Notes: generated by a model from the letters alone, not told the origin. A DNA stretch of 15,773 bases from Lachnospiraceae bacterium (GCA_009774625.1 VSOB01000067.1:1-15773), one strand, 5' to 3'; shown: positions 1 through 11,519, numbered from the stretch's first letter. Translations and numbers: made by a program.

Positions 1-2413
1 CCTCACTGCAGTCCACCTCACGGATGATCAGCTCCTGAGACACATCCACCATACGACGTGTCAGATATCCGGAGTCCGCGGTACGCAGCGCCGTATCCGA
101 CAATCCTTTCCGGGCGCCGTGTGCCGACATAAAATACTCCAGTACGTCCAGGCCTTCCCGGAAATTTGACTTGATCGGCAGCTCAATGGTCCGTCCTGTG
201 GTATCTGCCATCAGTCCGCGCATTCCCGCCAACTGCTTGATCTGCTGATTGGAACCGCGGGCGCCGGAATCCGCCATCATAAATATATTGTTGTATTTGT
301 CCAGACCTGCCAGCAGCACATCTGTCAGCTCTTTATCTGTTTCGTTCCATGTTTCCACCACTGCACGGTAGCGTTCTTCCTCGGTGATCAGGCCTCTTCT
401 GAAATTCTGAGAAATCTTATCCACAGTCATCTGGGCATCCTGCAGCATCTGCTGTTTCTGCTCCGGCACAGTCATATCAGAGATCGATACGGTCATGGCG
501 GCTTTTGTGGAATATTTATAGCCTGTGGATTTGATGTCATCCAGCACTTCCGCTGTCCGGGAAGCCCCATGCGTATTGATGACCTTTTCCAGAATCTGTT
601 TCAGTCCCTTCTTCCCCACATGGAAGTCCACTTCCAGCTTCAGGAAATTGGCCGGATCACTTCTGTCCACAAATCCCAGATCCTGAGGCAGGATCTCATT
701 GAAGATAAAACGGCCCAATGTGGATTCCACATTGCCGGTTACGATCTCTCCCGCCGCATTTCTCCGGCTCACTCTGGCCGTGATCCTGGTATGCAGTGTG
801 ATCACTTTATTTTCATAGGCGAGGATCGCCTCATTGACACTTTTGAAACACTTGCCCTCTCCCAAAGCGCCCGGTCTCTCCTGGGTCAGATAATAGATAC
901 CCAGCACCATATCCTGAGACGGTACCGCCACCGGACCGCCGTCGGAAGGCTTCAGCAGGTTATTCGGAGACAGCAGCAAAAACCGGCACTCTGCCTGCGC
1001 TTCTACAGAAAGCGGCAGATGGACAGCCATTTGGTCCCCGTCAAAGTCCGCGTTAAAAGCCGTACATACCAAAGGATGCAGTTTAATAGCCTTACCTTCC
1101 ACCAGAATCGGCTCGAATGCCTGAATGCCCAGTCTGTGCAGGGTAGGCGCACGGTTCAGCATCACCGGATGTTCTTTGATCACTTCTTCCAGCACATCCC
1201 ATACCTGTGTGTCCAGACGCTCCACCAGTTTTTTGGCCGCCTTGATATTCTGGGAAATCCCTTTGGCCACCAGCTCCTTCATCACAAAAGGTTTGAACAG
1301 CTCAATCGCCATTTCCTTTGGCAGACCACACTGATAAATTTTCAGTTCCGGCCCTACCACGATAACGGAACGGCCTGAGTAGTCCACACGTTTTCCCAGA
1401 AGGTTCTGACGGAAACGGCCTGATTTTCCCTTCAGCATATCGGACAGAGATTTCAGCGCCCGGTTCCCGGGACCGGTTACCGGACGGCCTCTTCTGCCGT
1501 TGTCTATCAGTGCATCCACAGCTTCCTGCAGCATTCTTTTCTCATTTCTGACAATAATATCAGGAGCTCCCAGCTCCAGCAGCCGTTTCAGACGATTGTT
1601 TCTGTTAATGATCCTTCTATATAAATCGTTCAGATCAGAGGTGGCAAAGCGTCCGCCGTCAAGCTGTACCATAGGACGCAGATCCGGCGGAATCACAGGG
1701 ATCACATCCATAATCATCCATTCCGGTCTGTTGCCGGATTCCCTGAATGCTTCCACCACTTCCAGTCTCTTTACGATCCTGGCCCGCTTCTGTCCTGTGG
1801 AATCCTTCAATGCTTCTTTTAACTGCTGCGCATCCTCTTCCAGATCAATTGCCTGCAGCAGCTCTTTGATGGCCTCAGCCCCCATTCCCACACGGAATTT
1901 GCTGCCCCAGGTTTCTCTTGCATCCTGATACTCTTTCTCGGTCAGCACCTGTCTGAGCTGCAGATCGGTTCCTGCAGGATCCAGCACGATATAGGAAGCA
2001 AAATAAAGCACTTTTTCCAGCACCCTCGGAGACAGATCCAGTATCAGACCCATACGGCTGGGGATCCCCTTGAAATACCAGATATGGGAAACGGGCGCCG
2101 CCAGTGCGATGTGTCCCATACGCTCTCTGCGGACATTGGATTTGGTTACTTCCACGCCGCAGCGGTCGCAGATCACACCTTTGTATCTGATTTTTTTATA
2201 TTTTCCACAGTGACATTCCCAGTCCTTGCTGGGACCGAAGATTCTCTCGCAATACAGACCGTCTTTTTCCGGTTTCAGAGTTCTGTAGTTGATCGTCTCC
2301 GGCTTCAGCACTTCACCGCGGGACCATTCCAGAATCTTATCGGGCGACGCCAGGCCGATCTTGATTGCATCAAATGTCATAGGTTGATACATTTCGTTTG
2401 TTGTTTCTGACAT
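1..2413 (-). CDS. rpoC: DNA-directed RNA polymerase subunit beta' (N-terminal 804 residues, runs off left edge)
   Basis: This is the largest catalytic subunit of RNA polymerase. The ATG at 2413 follows AAGGAG with an 8-base spacer. The N-terminal zinc site is intact, with Cys67, Cys69, Cys82 and Cys85 in the CHCG...CDRC pattern. The catalytic loop NADFDGDQM lies at residues 454-462 (1028-1054) and carries the three aspartates that hold the active-site magnesium. The last visible residues, around SGYLTRRMVDV, match the region just before the trigger loop. About the last third of the protein lies outside the window, so trigger loop and C-terminus cannot be judged. The gene starts 31 bases after rpoB and is presumably cotranscribed with it. 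No frameshift or unusual insertion is visible. The identity is certain. Confidence 0.98.
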   Translation of the reverse strand, partial: MSETTNEMYQPMTFDAIKIGLASPDKILEWSRGEVLKPETINYRTLKPEKDGLYCERIFGPSKDWECHCGKYKKIRYKGVICDRCGVEVTKSNVRRERMGHIALAAPVSHIWYFKGIPSRMGLILDLSPRVLEKVLYFASYIVLDPAGTDLQLRQVLTEKEYQDARETWGSKFRVGMGAEAIKELLQAIDLEEDAQQLKEALKDSTGQKRARIVKRLEVVEAFRESGNRPEWMIMDVIPVIPPDLRPMVQLDGGRFATSDLNDLYRRIINRNNRLKRLLELGAPDIIVRNEKRMLQEAVDALIDNGRRGRPVTGPGNRALKSLSDMLKGKSGRFRQNLLGKRVDYSGRSVIVVGPELKIYQCGLPKEMAIELFKPFVMKELVAKGISQNIKAAKKLVERLDTQVWDVLEEVIKEHPVMLNRAPTLHRLGIQAFEPILVEGKAIKLHPLVCTAFNADFDGDQMAVHLPLSVEAQAECRFLLLSPNNLLKPSDGGPVAVPSQDMVLGIYYLTQERPGALGEGKCFKSVNEAILAYENKVITLHTRITARVSRRNAAGEIVTGNVESTLGRFIFNEILPQDLGFVDRSDPANFLKLEVDFHVGKKGLKQILEKVINTHGASRTAEVLDDIKSTGYKYSTKAAMTVSISDMTVPEQKQQMLQDAQMTVDKISQNFRRGLITEEERYRAVVETWNETDKELTDVLLAGLDKYNNIFMMADSGARGSNQQIKQLAGMRGLMADTTGRTIELPIKSNFREGLDVLEYFMSAHGARKGLSDTALRTADSGYLTRRMVDVSQELIIREVDCSE

Positions 2414-2444
2414 GTATGGCACTCCTTCCAAACATTTTCAACGG

Positions 2445-6308
<3,864 letters not shown>

Positions 6309-6399
6309 TGACATTTCACCCCGTTCTTCTATGATCTTAGCCTACTTTCCAGTATCTTTCATGCAAATAAGCATACCATACCACAATAGTGCACTATCC

Positions 6400-6428
6400 A
6401 TTCTACTACAAGAAAATCAACACGTCAA
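6400..6428 (-). promoter_or_regulatory. Sigma-A type promoter for rpoB-rpoC
   Basis: The -35 box TTGACG (6423-6428) and the -10 box TAGAAT (6400-6405) are separated by exactly 17 bases. Transcription would begin near 6393, about 85 bases before the rpoB start. The -35 box lies about 20 bases beyond the T-tract of the rplL terminator, so the promoter sits where it would restart transcription for the polymerase genes. The boxes are seen directly; activity is inferred. Confidence 0.75.
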
Positions 6429-6449
6429 GAAAAATTTCCCATACGAAGC

Positions 6450-6506
6450 AAAAAAACAAAAACCGGGAAAGCACTTGTCCGTCTGTAAACCCAATGCTTT
6501 CCCGGT
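6450..6506 (-). terminator. Intrinsic terminator or attenuator after rplL
   Basis: A perfect 12-bp stem is formed by ACCGGGAAAGCA and TGCTTTCCCGGT (6462-6473 and 6495-6506), with a 21-base loop. On the minus strand it is followed by TTTTGTTTTTTT (6450-6461). It begins about 30 bases after the rplL stop codon. It should end or reduce transcripts from the rplJ promoter before rpoB. The large loop leaves room for partial readthrough. Confidence 0.88.
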
Positions 6507-6537
6507 ATTTTATCTCTTGTTGACAAAGCTACAGCTA

Positions 6538-6912
6538 TTATTTCAGTGTAACCTTTGCGCCTTCGCCTTCTAACTTGGTCTTGATATCCTCAGCTTCTTC
6601 CTTGGATGCGCCTTCCTTTACTGTCTTAGGAGCGGAATCTACCAGATCCTTTGCTTCCTTCAGGCCAAGTCCGGTCACTTCACGAACTACCTTGATTACC
6701 TTAACCTTGTTCGGGCCAACCTCTGTCAACTCAACATCAAACTCTGTCTTTTCGTCTGCCGCTTCTGCTTCACCGCCGCCTGTAGCGATTACCATATTGG
6801 CTGCTGCAGATACGCCGAACTCTTCTTCGCAGGCTTTTACCAGATCATTTAATTCCAGTACGGTCAACTCTTTGATTGCATCAATAATTTCCTGTGCGGA
6901 TAATTTTGCCAT
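6538..6912 (-). CDS. rplL: 50S ribosomal protein L7/L12
   Basis: This is the multicopy acidic stalk protein of the large subunit, which recruits and activates translational GTPases. It has 124 residues, usual for the family. The N-terminal dimerisation and L10-binding helices (about 1-40) are followed by an acidic Ala/Glu/Gly-rich hinge (about 41-58) and the globular C-terminal domain with the conserved GLGLKEAKDLVD and KEEAEDIKTKLE helices. The ATG follows GGAGG with an 8-base spacer. It lies 72 bases after rplJ, in the usual rplJ-rplL pair. L12 is needed in several copies per L10, so the good ribosome binding site fits, and the terminator downstream probably sets the 3' end of the main transcript. 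Confidence 0.98.
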   Translation of the reverse strand: MAKLSAQEIIDAIKELTVLELNDLVKACEEEFGVSAAANMVIATGGGEAEAADEKTEFDVELTEVGPNKVKVIKVVREVTGLGLKEAKDLVDSAPKTVKEGASKEEAEDIKTKLEGEGAKVTLK

Positions 6913-6984
6913 TTTATTTCCCTCCGTTTTCTTTCTTCTTGCTTTTATGTTTCAAACATGATTCAGCCGTCCGCTGCCCATTTC

Positions 6985-7530
6985 CTACTCAGCAGCCGCT
7001 TCTGCATCGGATGCCGCTGCTCCCTTTGCAGCAATAGCCGCTTCTGCACCGCCTTTTTCAGCCAACTGGTCCATAACGCGGGCAAAGTTTGCGATCGGAG
7101 CCTGTATACTGCCAAGCAGCTTGGACAACAGCTCTTCTCTGGACGGAATGCTTGCGATCGAAGCGATTCCCTTTGCATCATAGGCGATGCCTTCCACTAC
7201 GCCGCCCTTGATCTCCAGTACCGGCGCTTCTTTTGCAAATTTGCTGACGATTCTCGCCGGCGCCGTTGCATCCGTTGTGGAAAGCGCTATCGCACTGGGA
7301 CCCTCCAGATAGGGGGACAGAACTTCAAATTCTGTTCCTTTGAAGGCGAAATTCATCATCGTGTTCTTATATACCTTATAGGTAACACCAGCCTCCCGAA
7401 GCTGTCTGCGGAGTCTTGTATCCTGCTCAACCGTAAGTCCGCGGTAATCAATCAGGATAACAGACTGGGCATCCTTGATGCTCTCGGAAATTTCTTCCAC
7501 GATGGGCCTTTTTAATTCAACTTTTGCCAT
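6985..7530 (-). CDS. rplJ: 50S ribosomal protein L10
   Basis: L10 anchors L12 dimers to the ribosome at the base of the GTPase stalk. The 181-residue protein starts MAKVELKRP and has the family signature SVILIDYRGLTVEQ (about residues 23-36), followed by the Arg/Lys-rich rRNA-binding region RRQLREAGVTYKVYKN. The long C-terminal helix that carries L12 dimers (about 130-165) ends in an Ala/Glu-rich tail, slightly longer than average. The ATG at 7530 has a near-ideal AAGGAGG at a 7-base spacing. The gene has its own promoter and a structured 210-base leader, fitting feedback control by the L10-L12 complex. Confidence 0.98.
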   Translation of the reverse strand: MAKVELKRPIVEEISESIKDAQSVILIDYRGLTVEQDTRLRRQLREAGVTYKVYKNTMMNFAFKGTEFEVLSPYLEGPSAIALSTTDATAPARIVSKFAKEAPVLEIKGGVVEGIAYDAKGIASIASIPSREELLSKLLGSIQAPIANFARVMDQLAEKGGAEAAIAAKGAAASDAEAAAE

Positions 7531-7742
7531 TGCTTTACCTCCTTATAGATTTTGTGCCGAAAGGAGTTCTACCTGTGCGTCCTTTTCAACGAAGAAGAAA
7601 TCATTGACTCTGCACATATAAAAAGCCTTCCCGTCAAAGACAGAAAGGCTGAAGTGTTCTGTAAACTCTTTCCTCGGCAGGCGCTTTTCCTTATGCCGGT
7701 CCCCTACCGGCGCCTGCTGTCTTCGGCATGGTTTGATAAACC
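7531..7742 (-). promoter_or_regulatory. L10 (rplJL) leader RNA
   Basis: This is the 5' untranslated region between the predicted start of transcription (about 7742) and rplJ. It begins with a small hairpin (7730-7742). Next comes a strong stem of GCAGGCGC and GCGCCTGC (7710-7717 with 7677-7684) enclosing a CCGGT/ACCGG hairpin, then an intrinsic terminator (7616-7650). The last stretch can pair CTCCTT (7561-7566) with the rplJ ribosome binding site AAGGAG (7539-7544). Position and layout match the L10 leader family of Firmicutes, where the L10-L12 complex is known to act by transcription attenuation in Bacillus subtilis. I have not aligned it to the family model. Confidence 0.8.
7616..7650 (-). 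terminator. Attenuator terminator in the rplJ leader
   Basis: On the minus strand AGCCTTTCTGTC and GACGGGAAGGCT form a 12-bp stem (two G-U pairs) with a TTT loop (7624-7650), followed by TTTTATAT (7616-7623). It lies about 90 bases into the rplJ leader and 85 bases before the gene, as expected for an attenuator rather than the end of an operon. Confidence 0.78.
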
Positions 7743-7748
7743 TTACAT

Positions 7749-7777
7749 ATCGTATCAGACTTGGCGGGAGCTGTCAA
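7749..7777 (-). promoter_or_regulatory. Sigma-A type promoter for rplJ-rplL
   Basis: A perfect consensus -35 box TTGACA (7772-7777) is followed after 17 bases by the -10 box TACGAT (7749-7754). It lies 45 bases beyond the stop codon of the last accessory gene. I see no terminator in that gap, so flavoprotein transcripts may also read into the rplJ leader. Confidence 0.85.
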
Positions 7778-7822
7778 GTGCTTTGTTCCATGAAAATACA
7801 GTCCCCACGCTTCCCTTTTTCT

Positions 7823-8374
7823 TTATGTAACAGACTTCCCAAGTTCGTAAGCGGCGGATATTTCAGGTTTCCCTTCAATATCTCCTATCTCTCCGTTTCC
7901 TCCGGCGAGAACATGGCCGAGAGGCTTCCACCTCAAATGCTCCAGCAGATGATCGTAATAAAGAACAACATCTTCAAATCCGTGCCCCTCCGCAGCCATC
8001 AGCAGAGCAGAAGCTCTGTCATGTCCTCTGAGCAGATTTCCGTCCCCTTCTTCCAAAGCAAACAGGCGGTCAACGGCCGTTCTGATCTGACCGCTCATAT
8101 TCCAGTAGTAAAGCGGACTGGCAAGCACAATCACATCACTCTCCCGTACCGCCGGATAGATTTTGTCCATATCATCCCGCTGAACACAGGGACACTCCCT
8201 GCTGCTGTGGCCGCCAAAGCAGCCTTTGCAGCCATGGATATTCATGCTGTCCAGGAAAAATTCCGTTACAGTGTGGCCCACACTCTCAGCGCCTTCTGTA
8301 AACGCTCTGACCAGCACGGAGGTATTGCCCTTTCGGCGGGGACTGCCATTTAAAATAACAATTTTCTTGGGCAT
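7823..8374 (-). CDS. Flavodoxin-fold NAD(P)H-dependent oxidoreductase, second of a tandem pair
   Basis: This is a 183-residue protein of the NADPH-dependent FMN reductase / flavodoxin-like superfamily, predicted to be cytosolic and to bind FMN. The phosphate-binding loop GSPRRKGNTS lies at residues 10-19 and the second flavin loop SPLYYWNMS at about 86-94. Its cysteines are Cys49, Cys52, Cys61 and Cys63; compared with its neighbour it lacks the third cysteine of the CxxCxxC run. The start at 8374 follows AAGGAGG, which overlaps the stop codon of the upstream gene (gap 14 bases), so translation is probably coupled. The two proteins resemble each other throughout their first 110 residues and look like an old tandem duplication. 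The substrate cannot be read from the sequence. Confidence 0.88.
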   Translation of the reverse strand: MPKKIVILNGSPRRKGNTSVLVRAFTEGAESVGHTVTEFFLDSMNIHGCKGCFGGHSSRECPCVQRDDMDKIYPAVRESDVIVLASPLYYWNMSGQIRTAVDRLFALEEGDGNLLRGHDRASALLMAAEGHGFEDVVLYYDHLLEHLRWKPLGHVLAGGNGEIGDIEGKPEISAAYELGKSVT

Positions 8375-8388
8375 GCTTTCCTTCCTCC

Positions 8389-8934
8389 TTACAATTTCTC
8401 TGCCAGAGCTGCCGCCTGCGCACAGCCGTCCGTCTTTTCAATATCTCCGATGTTCAGTACACCCGGAACCAGGACCTCGCCTGCCATCTTCCATTTCATC
8501 AGTGCGGCAGAACGTTCCAGCGGGACACGCACACCGTCAAAAACAGACATATCATTTTCTTCACAGCATGCGATGACAGCGCACTCCTTACCGCTGATAT
8601 CCCTGCCGCCCGCCACGAAAGAAAACAGGCGGTCAATGACACCCTTGATCTGTGCAGGGATGGAGTACCAGTAAACCGGCATAGAGAAAACCACCGCGTC
8701 AGCCTCCAGAATAGCGGGAGCAATCGTGTTGAAGTCATCGTCAAAAGAACAGGCCTTTCCGGTCCTGAAACAGGTTTCGCAGGCCCTGCATCCGCCCACA
8801 TTTTTCATGGCGGCATCAAAGCGGGTAACGCTATGGCCTTTCGCCTCCGCCGCACGGATAAACGCCTCTGTCATAGCGAAACTGTTCCCCTTCTTTCTGG
8901 GACTGCCGGTGATTACAACAATATTTTTGCTCAT
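8389..8934 (-). CDS. Iron-sulfur-flavoprotein-like NAD(P)H oxidoreductase, first of a tandem pair
   Basis: This 181-residue flavodoxin-fold protein has the FMN phosphate loop GSPRKKGNS (residues 10-18) and the second flavin loop MPVYWYSIPAQ (about 85-95). Cys49, Cys52, Cys55 and Cys62 form a CX2CX2CX6C motif, which fits the compact 4Fe-4S motif (CX2CX2CX4-7C) known from archaeal iron-sulfur flavoproteins. A cluster is therefore possible but unproven, since many clostridial FMN reductases carry similar cysteines. The ATG at 8934 follows AGGAGG with an 8-base spacer. A promoter with an inverted repeat lies upstream (8988-9038), so this gene and the next form their own regulated two-gene operon. 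Likely roles are electron transfer or reduction of quinones, nitro compounds or electrophiles; this is inference. Confidence 0.88.
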   Translation of the reverse strand: MSKNIVVITGSPRKKGNSFAMTEAFIRAAEAKGHSVTRFDAAMKNVGGCRACETCFRTGKACSFDDDFNTIAPAILEADAVVFSMPVYWYSIPAQIKGVIDRLFSFVAGGRDISGKECAVIACCEENDMSVFDGVRVPLERSAALMKWKMAGEVLVPGVLNIGDIEKTDGCAQAAALAEKL

Positions 8935-8987
8935 CCAAAATACCTCCTACTTTTGCGGGCTTACCTTTACCCGCACCTGATGGTATC

Positions 8988-9015
8988 ATTGTAGCAAGAA
9001 TCGGAATGAAATCAA
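8988..9015 (-). promoter_or_regulatory. Promoter of the two flavoprotein genes
   Basis: The -35 box TTGATT (9010-9015) and -10 box TACAAT (8988-8993) are 16 bases apart. Transcription would start near 8981, giving a leader of about 46 bases. That leader holds a short GCGGG/CCCGC hairpin (8955-8959 with 8970-8974) just before the AGGAGG site. Confidence 0.65.
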
Positions 9016-9038
9016 GTACGCACCTGCAAGTGCGATAC
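9016..9038. promoter_or_regulatory. Inverted-repeat operator candidate upstream of the flavoprotein promoter
   Basis: The core is a 16-bp near-perfect palindrome, CGCACCTGCAAGTGCG (9019-9034), extended on both sides to GTA...TAC with one extra base in one arm. It abuts the -35 box directly. Dyads of this kind next to flavoreductase genes are often bound by HxlR- or MarR-type redox or electrophile sensors. No such regulator is encoded in the window, so the binding protein is unknown. Confidence 0.5.
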
Positions 9039-9098
9039 TTACCCGAAGGAAAGCGTCTCTGCCGGAGCCGACAAAACATTGTTAGCAACGTAACTGTC

Positions 9099-9118
9099 CG
9101 GCGATACCTGCATCGCCG
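9099..9118 (-). other. Hairpin after the CapA-family gene, possible weak terminator
   Basis: A perfect 7-bp stem CGGCGAT/ATCGCCG with a 6-base loop lies 10 bases after the stop codon of the CapA-family gene. No T-tract follows on the minus strand, so it is not a standard intrinsic terminator. It could stabilise the 3' end or act with another factor. It is the only termination-like structure between the acylation genes and the flavoprotein promoter. Confidence 0.35.
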
Positions 9119-9127
9119 TAGTCCCGC

Positions 9128-10438
9128 CTATCTGCTGTGCAAATATCCGTCCTCATCCAGCGTACCGCTGTCTGAAATGGAGTTGAGATAGTTGATGACA
9201 CGGGCCTTTTCGCTGCCATCCAGCAGCTTTGTCCTGCAATCGGACTGTCTGGCAGGCAGCACTCTGGCAGTCACTTCTCCTTCTGCCGATATCCGCACCT
9301 GTAAAAGGCAGGTGTCCAGTGATTTGGAATTGAACCAGAAGTTGCCCAGGCTGTAGATCACAGGCACCTGGTTCACATATCCTACCGGCTGCAGGCAATG
9401 GGAATGGGCGCCGATGATAATATCCGCCCCAGCCTGGGCAATGGACGCCGCCTGCTCTCTCTGCGCCCAATCTGTCTCTGCCTGGCTTTCCGTCCCCCAA
9501 TGGATAAATACGATCAGCACATCACAGTCGGTCCGGGCCTTCTCCACTGCTTCCAACAGCCTGTCCGGATTCCAGCAGCGAAAGACACCCGGCGTATCCT
9601 CTCCCGCACCCTTTGTATCCGGATTGTCATTCCGTTCGATCTGCGTTGCGGACAGAATCGTGATCTTTTGGTCATTGGCAATAAAGCTGACCGGCGCAGA
9701 TGCCTCTTCCAGATTCCTGCCTGCCCCCACATAGGGCATTCCCATAGCTTCCATCGTATCCAGACTGTCCAGCAGGGAAACTTCTCCGTAATCATAGGCA
9801 TGGTTATTGGCAAAGGAAACCAGATCCACTCCCATATCTGTCAGGTAGGCCGCGCTTTCCGGTTTGGCCCGGAAGGTGAACTGTTTACCGGGAAGGGGCG
9901 TGCCCCTGCCGGAATAGGGAAATTCATTGTTTACCACAAAGATATCCGCACCCCGCATTTCCGCCAGCAGTTCTGCGGAAAAAGCCTCTTCGATGGCGCC
10001 GCCCCGCTGGATCAGCCTTGCCATCATGGCATAGCTTGGGTCAAACAGGATATCGCCCGCAAACGCCAACACCACCTCTTCCGAAGATGCCGTTTCAGCC
10101 GCATAGATCCGCTCCTGCTTCATACGCTCCGTATCCTGCAGCAGTGCACCATATCTGCTCTCATCCGTCTCTTCTTCCCCCGTTTCCACGCTCTCCGGCA
10201 CTTTTTCCGGCTCCTCTTCCATCTGAGAAAGTATATGCCCCTCTTCTGTCTGTTTCCCGCTTTCCCCTGCTGTCCCTCCGGTTCCTTCCTTTTCCCTGCC
10301 GGCAGCAACCAATGTAAGAAACATACCGCCCACTGCCAGCACACTAAAGAACACAACAGTAAACAGAGCCAGCTTATTGGTCCGCTTCTTCTTTTTCCGT
10401 TTTCTTTTTTTCCCTTGCTTACTCGTAGATGCTGTCAT
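9128..10438 (-). CDS. Membrane-anchored CapA-family protein (PGA_cap, metallophosphatase fold)
   Basis: Members of the CapA/PgsA family have a calcineurin-like metallophosphatase fold and take part in making or anchoring poly-gamma-glutamate or other surface polymers. Four in-frame ATGs lie between 10462 and 10436. GGAG lies 9 bases before the last, so I take 10438 as the start (436 residues), overlapping the upstream gene by 20 bases. A very basic N-terminus (KKRKRKKKKR) precedes one membrane helix (about 23-46), then an acidic linker (about 50-100) and an extracellular catalytic domain. Conserved blocks are FAGDI (Asp129), NNE (170-172), ANNH (210-213), HWG (313-315), GAHSH (343-347) and SLGNF (363-367), so the metal site looks intact. 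The pgsB/C synthetase genes are absent, so the substrate may not be poly-gamma-glutamate. Confidence 0.87.
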   Translation of the reverse strand: MTASTSKQGKKRKRKKKKRTNKLALFTVVFFSVLAVGGMFLTLVAAGREKEGTGGTAGESGKQTEEGHILSQMEEEPEKVPESVETGEEETDESRYGALLQDTERMKQERIYAAETASSEEVVLAFAGDILFDPSYAMMARLIQRGGAIEEAFSAELLAEMRGADIFVVNNEFPYSGRGTPLPGKQFTFRAKPESAAYLTDMGVDLVSFANNHAYDYGEVSLLDSLDTMEAMGMPYVGAGRNLEEASAPVSFIANDQKITILSATQIERNDNPDTKGAGEDTPGVFRCWNPDRLLEAVEKARTDCDVLIVFIHWGTESQAETDWAQREQAASIAQAGADIIIGAHSHCLQPVGYVNQVPVIYSLGNFWFNSKSLDTCLLQVRISAEGEVTARVLPARQSDCRTKLLDGSEKARVINYLNSISDSGTLDEDGYLHSR

Positions 10439-11474
10439 AGTCATATGCTCCATAAAATTCATACACGCGTTTCAGATAGTCCGGATAATTCTTCCGGTCC
10501 AGACGTCCCTCTCCCGCTTTCATCCACTGAAGCAGCAGAGAGTTGATGTCCTCGCTGTAATGCATCTGATCCTGGTAGTTGTCCAGATCACAGGTCAGAT
10601 CGGTATGATCGTCATATGCATACAGCCGGATGTTATCACAGGTCAGAATTTCTTCGATTACCAGCCTCTGCAGCTCCATATACCAGTCCAGTTTTCCCTG
10701 CTGCATCACATGCACATCCCAATAGCAGATACTATAAGGAGAAAAATAATAATAAAAGGTAACATCCGGATTCTCCCGTGCCACATCCGTCACGTTCTGT
10801 CTGATATTGGCCAGCGTCTGTTCCCGTTCTGTCTCTGCCAGCGATTTATCATACACACTTTTACCCGGACGGATATAGGTAGCCAGCACAGCCTCTTTGC
10901 CGAAAGCATATTCTCCCTGCCAGTTCATATACTGATCAAAAGAAGTCATCTGCTTTCCTGCCGCAGTATCTGCCAGTACATTATCCGACAAAATAAACAC
11001 ATTTTTATTCAGAATATATTCCGTATCATTAAACGGATTGCTGTCATACAGATAGTAGGGGATTCCATCATAGTTTACATAATCCTTGTCCTGCGTGAAA
11101 TTTCCCTGATCCAGACATCGGATCACCGTATGCAGATCCGGATTGGCCAGGAGCGCCGCCTCCAGATTGTCATTGACTTCCCGGAATGTACCGCCGTGAA
11201 AAGGTGTTTTGACAGAAGTACCTCCAAACAATGCGTCGCATTCACTGGTTTTGAAATTGGACACCATAGAAGTGCCTGTAATCAGTGTATCATAGGAAAA
11301 ATGACGGACAATCCCATCATTTTGATAACGGCTGTTATCTAATGTATAGGCAACTTCTTTCAGCGGACCGTGGTAATGAAAAAACGGATCCACTGTAATG
11401 ATATACCCTGCAAATGTGGCCAATACCAGAATCGTTCCCGAAAGCGCACAGCCAAACCATACCTTTGCCTTCAT
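10419..11474 (-). CDS. Membrane-anchored SGNH-like protein (DltD/AlgJ-like partner of an MBOAT acyltransferase)
   Basis: This is a 351-residue protein with one N-terminal membrane helix (about 7-27), followed by VDPFFHYH and a long extracytoplasmic part. GTSM at 67-70 offers a nucleophile (Ser69) in a block-I-like position, and DQMH near the C-terminus offers Asp302 and His305 in the D-x-x-H arrangement of SGNH esterases and acyltransferases. MBOAT proteins are commonly paired with such an SGNH protein (DltB with DltD, AlgI with AlgJ/AlgX), which takes the acyl group outside the cell and passes it to a polymer. The gene starts 45 bases after the MBOAT gene with GGGAG about 8 bases before the ATG. 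Overall similarity to named DltD or AlgJ is not obvious by eye, so the family call rests on motifs, topology and neighbour. Confidence 0.72.
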   Translation of the reverse strand: MKAKVWFGCALSGTILVLATFAGYIITVDPFFHYHGPLKEVAYTLDNSRYQNDGIVRHFSYDTLITGTSMVSNFKTSECDALFGGTSVKTPFHGGTFREVNDNLEAALLANPDLHTVIRCLDQGNFTQDKDYVNYDGIPYYLYDSNPFNDTEYILNKNVFILSDNVLADTAAGKQMTSFDQYMNWQGEYAFGKEAVLATYIRPGKSVYDKSLAETEREQTLANIRQNVTDVARENPDVTFYYYFSPYSICYWDVHVMQQGKLDWYMELQRLVIEEILTCDNIRLYAYDDHTDLTCDLDNYQDQMHYSEDINSLLLQWMKAGEGRLDRKNYPDYLKRVYEFYGAYDYDSIYE

Positions 11475-11519
11475 ATTTTATCTCCCAAAGAAGTTATAAA
11501 TCCTTTGTCCATCCAAATC

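Noticed and set aside
569..1378. Plus-strand open frame of 269 codons opposite rpoC
   Set aside because: It lies entirely inside the catalytic part of rpoC and has a His/Gln/Arg-rich composition typical of antisense frames.
9398..10546. Open frame of 382 codons on the plus strand, antisense to the CapA-family gene
   Set aside because: It has no recognisable motifs, no good ribosome binding site that I can see, and mirrors a clear CapA protein.
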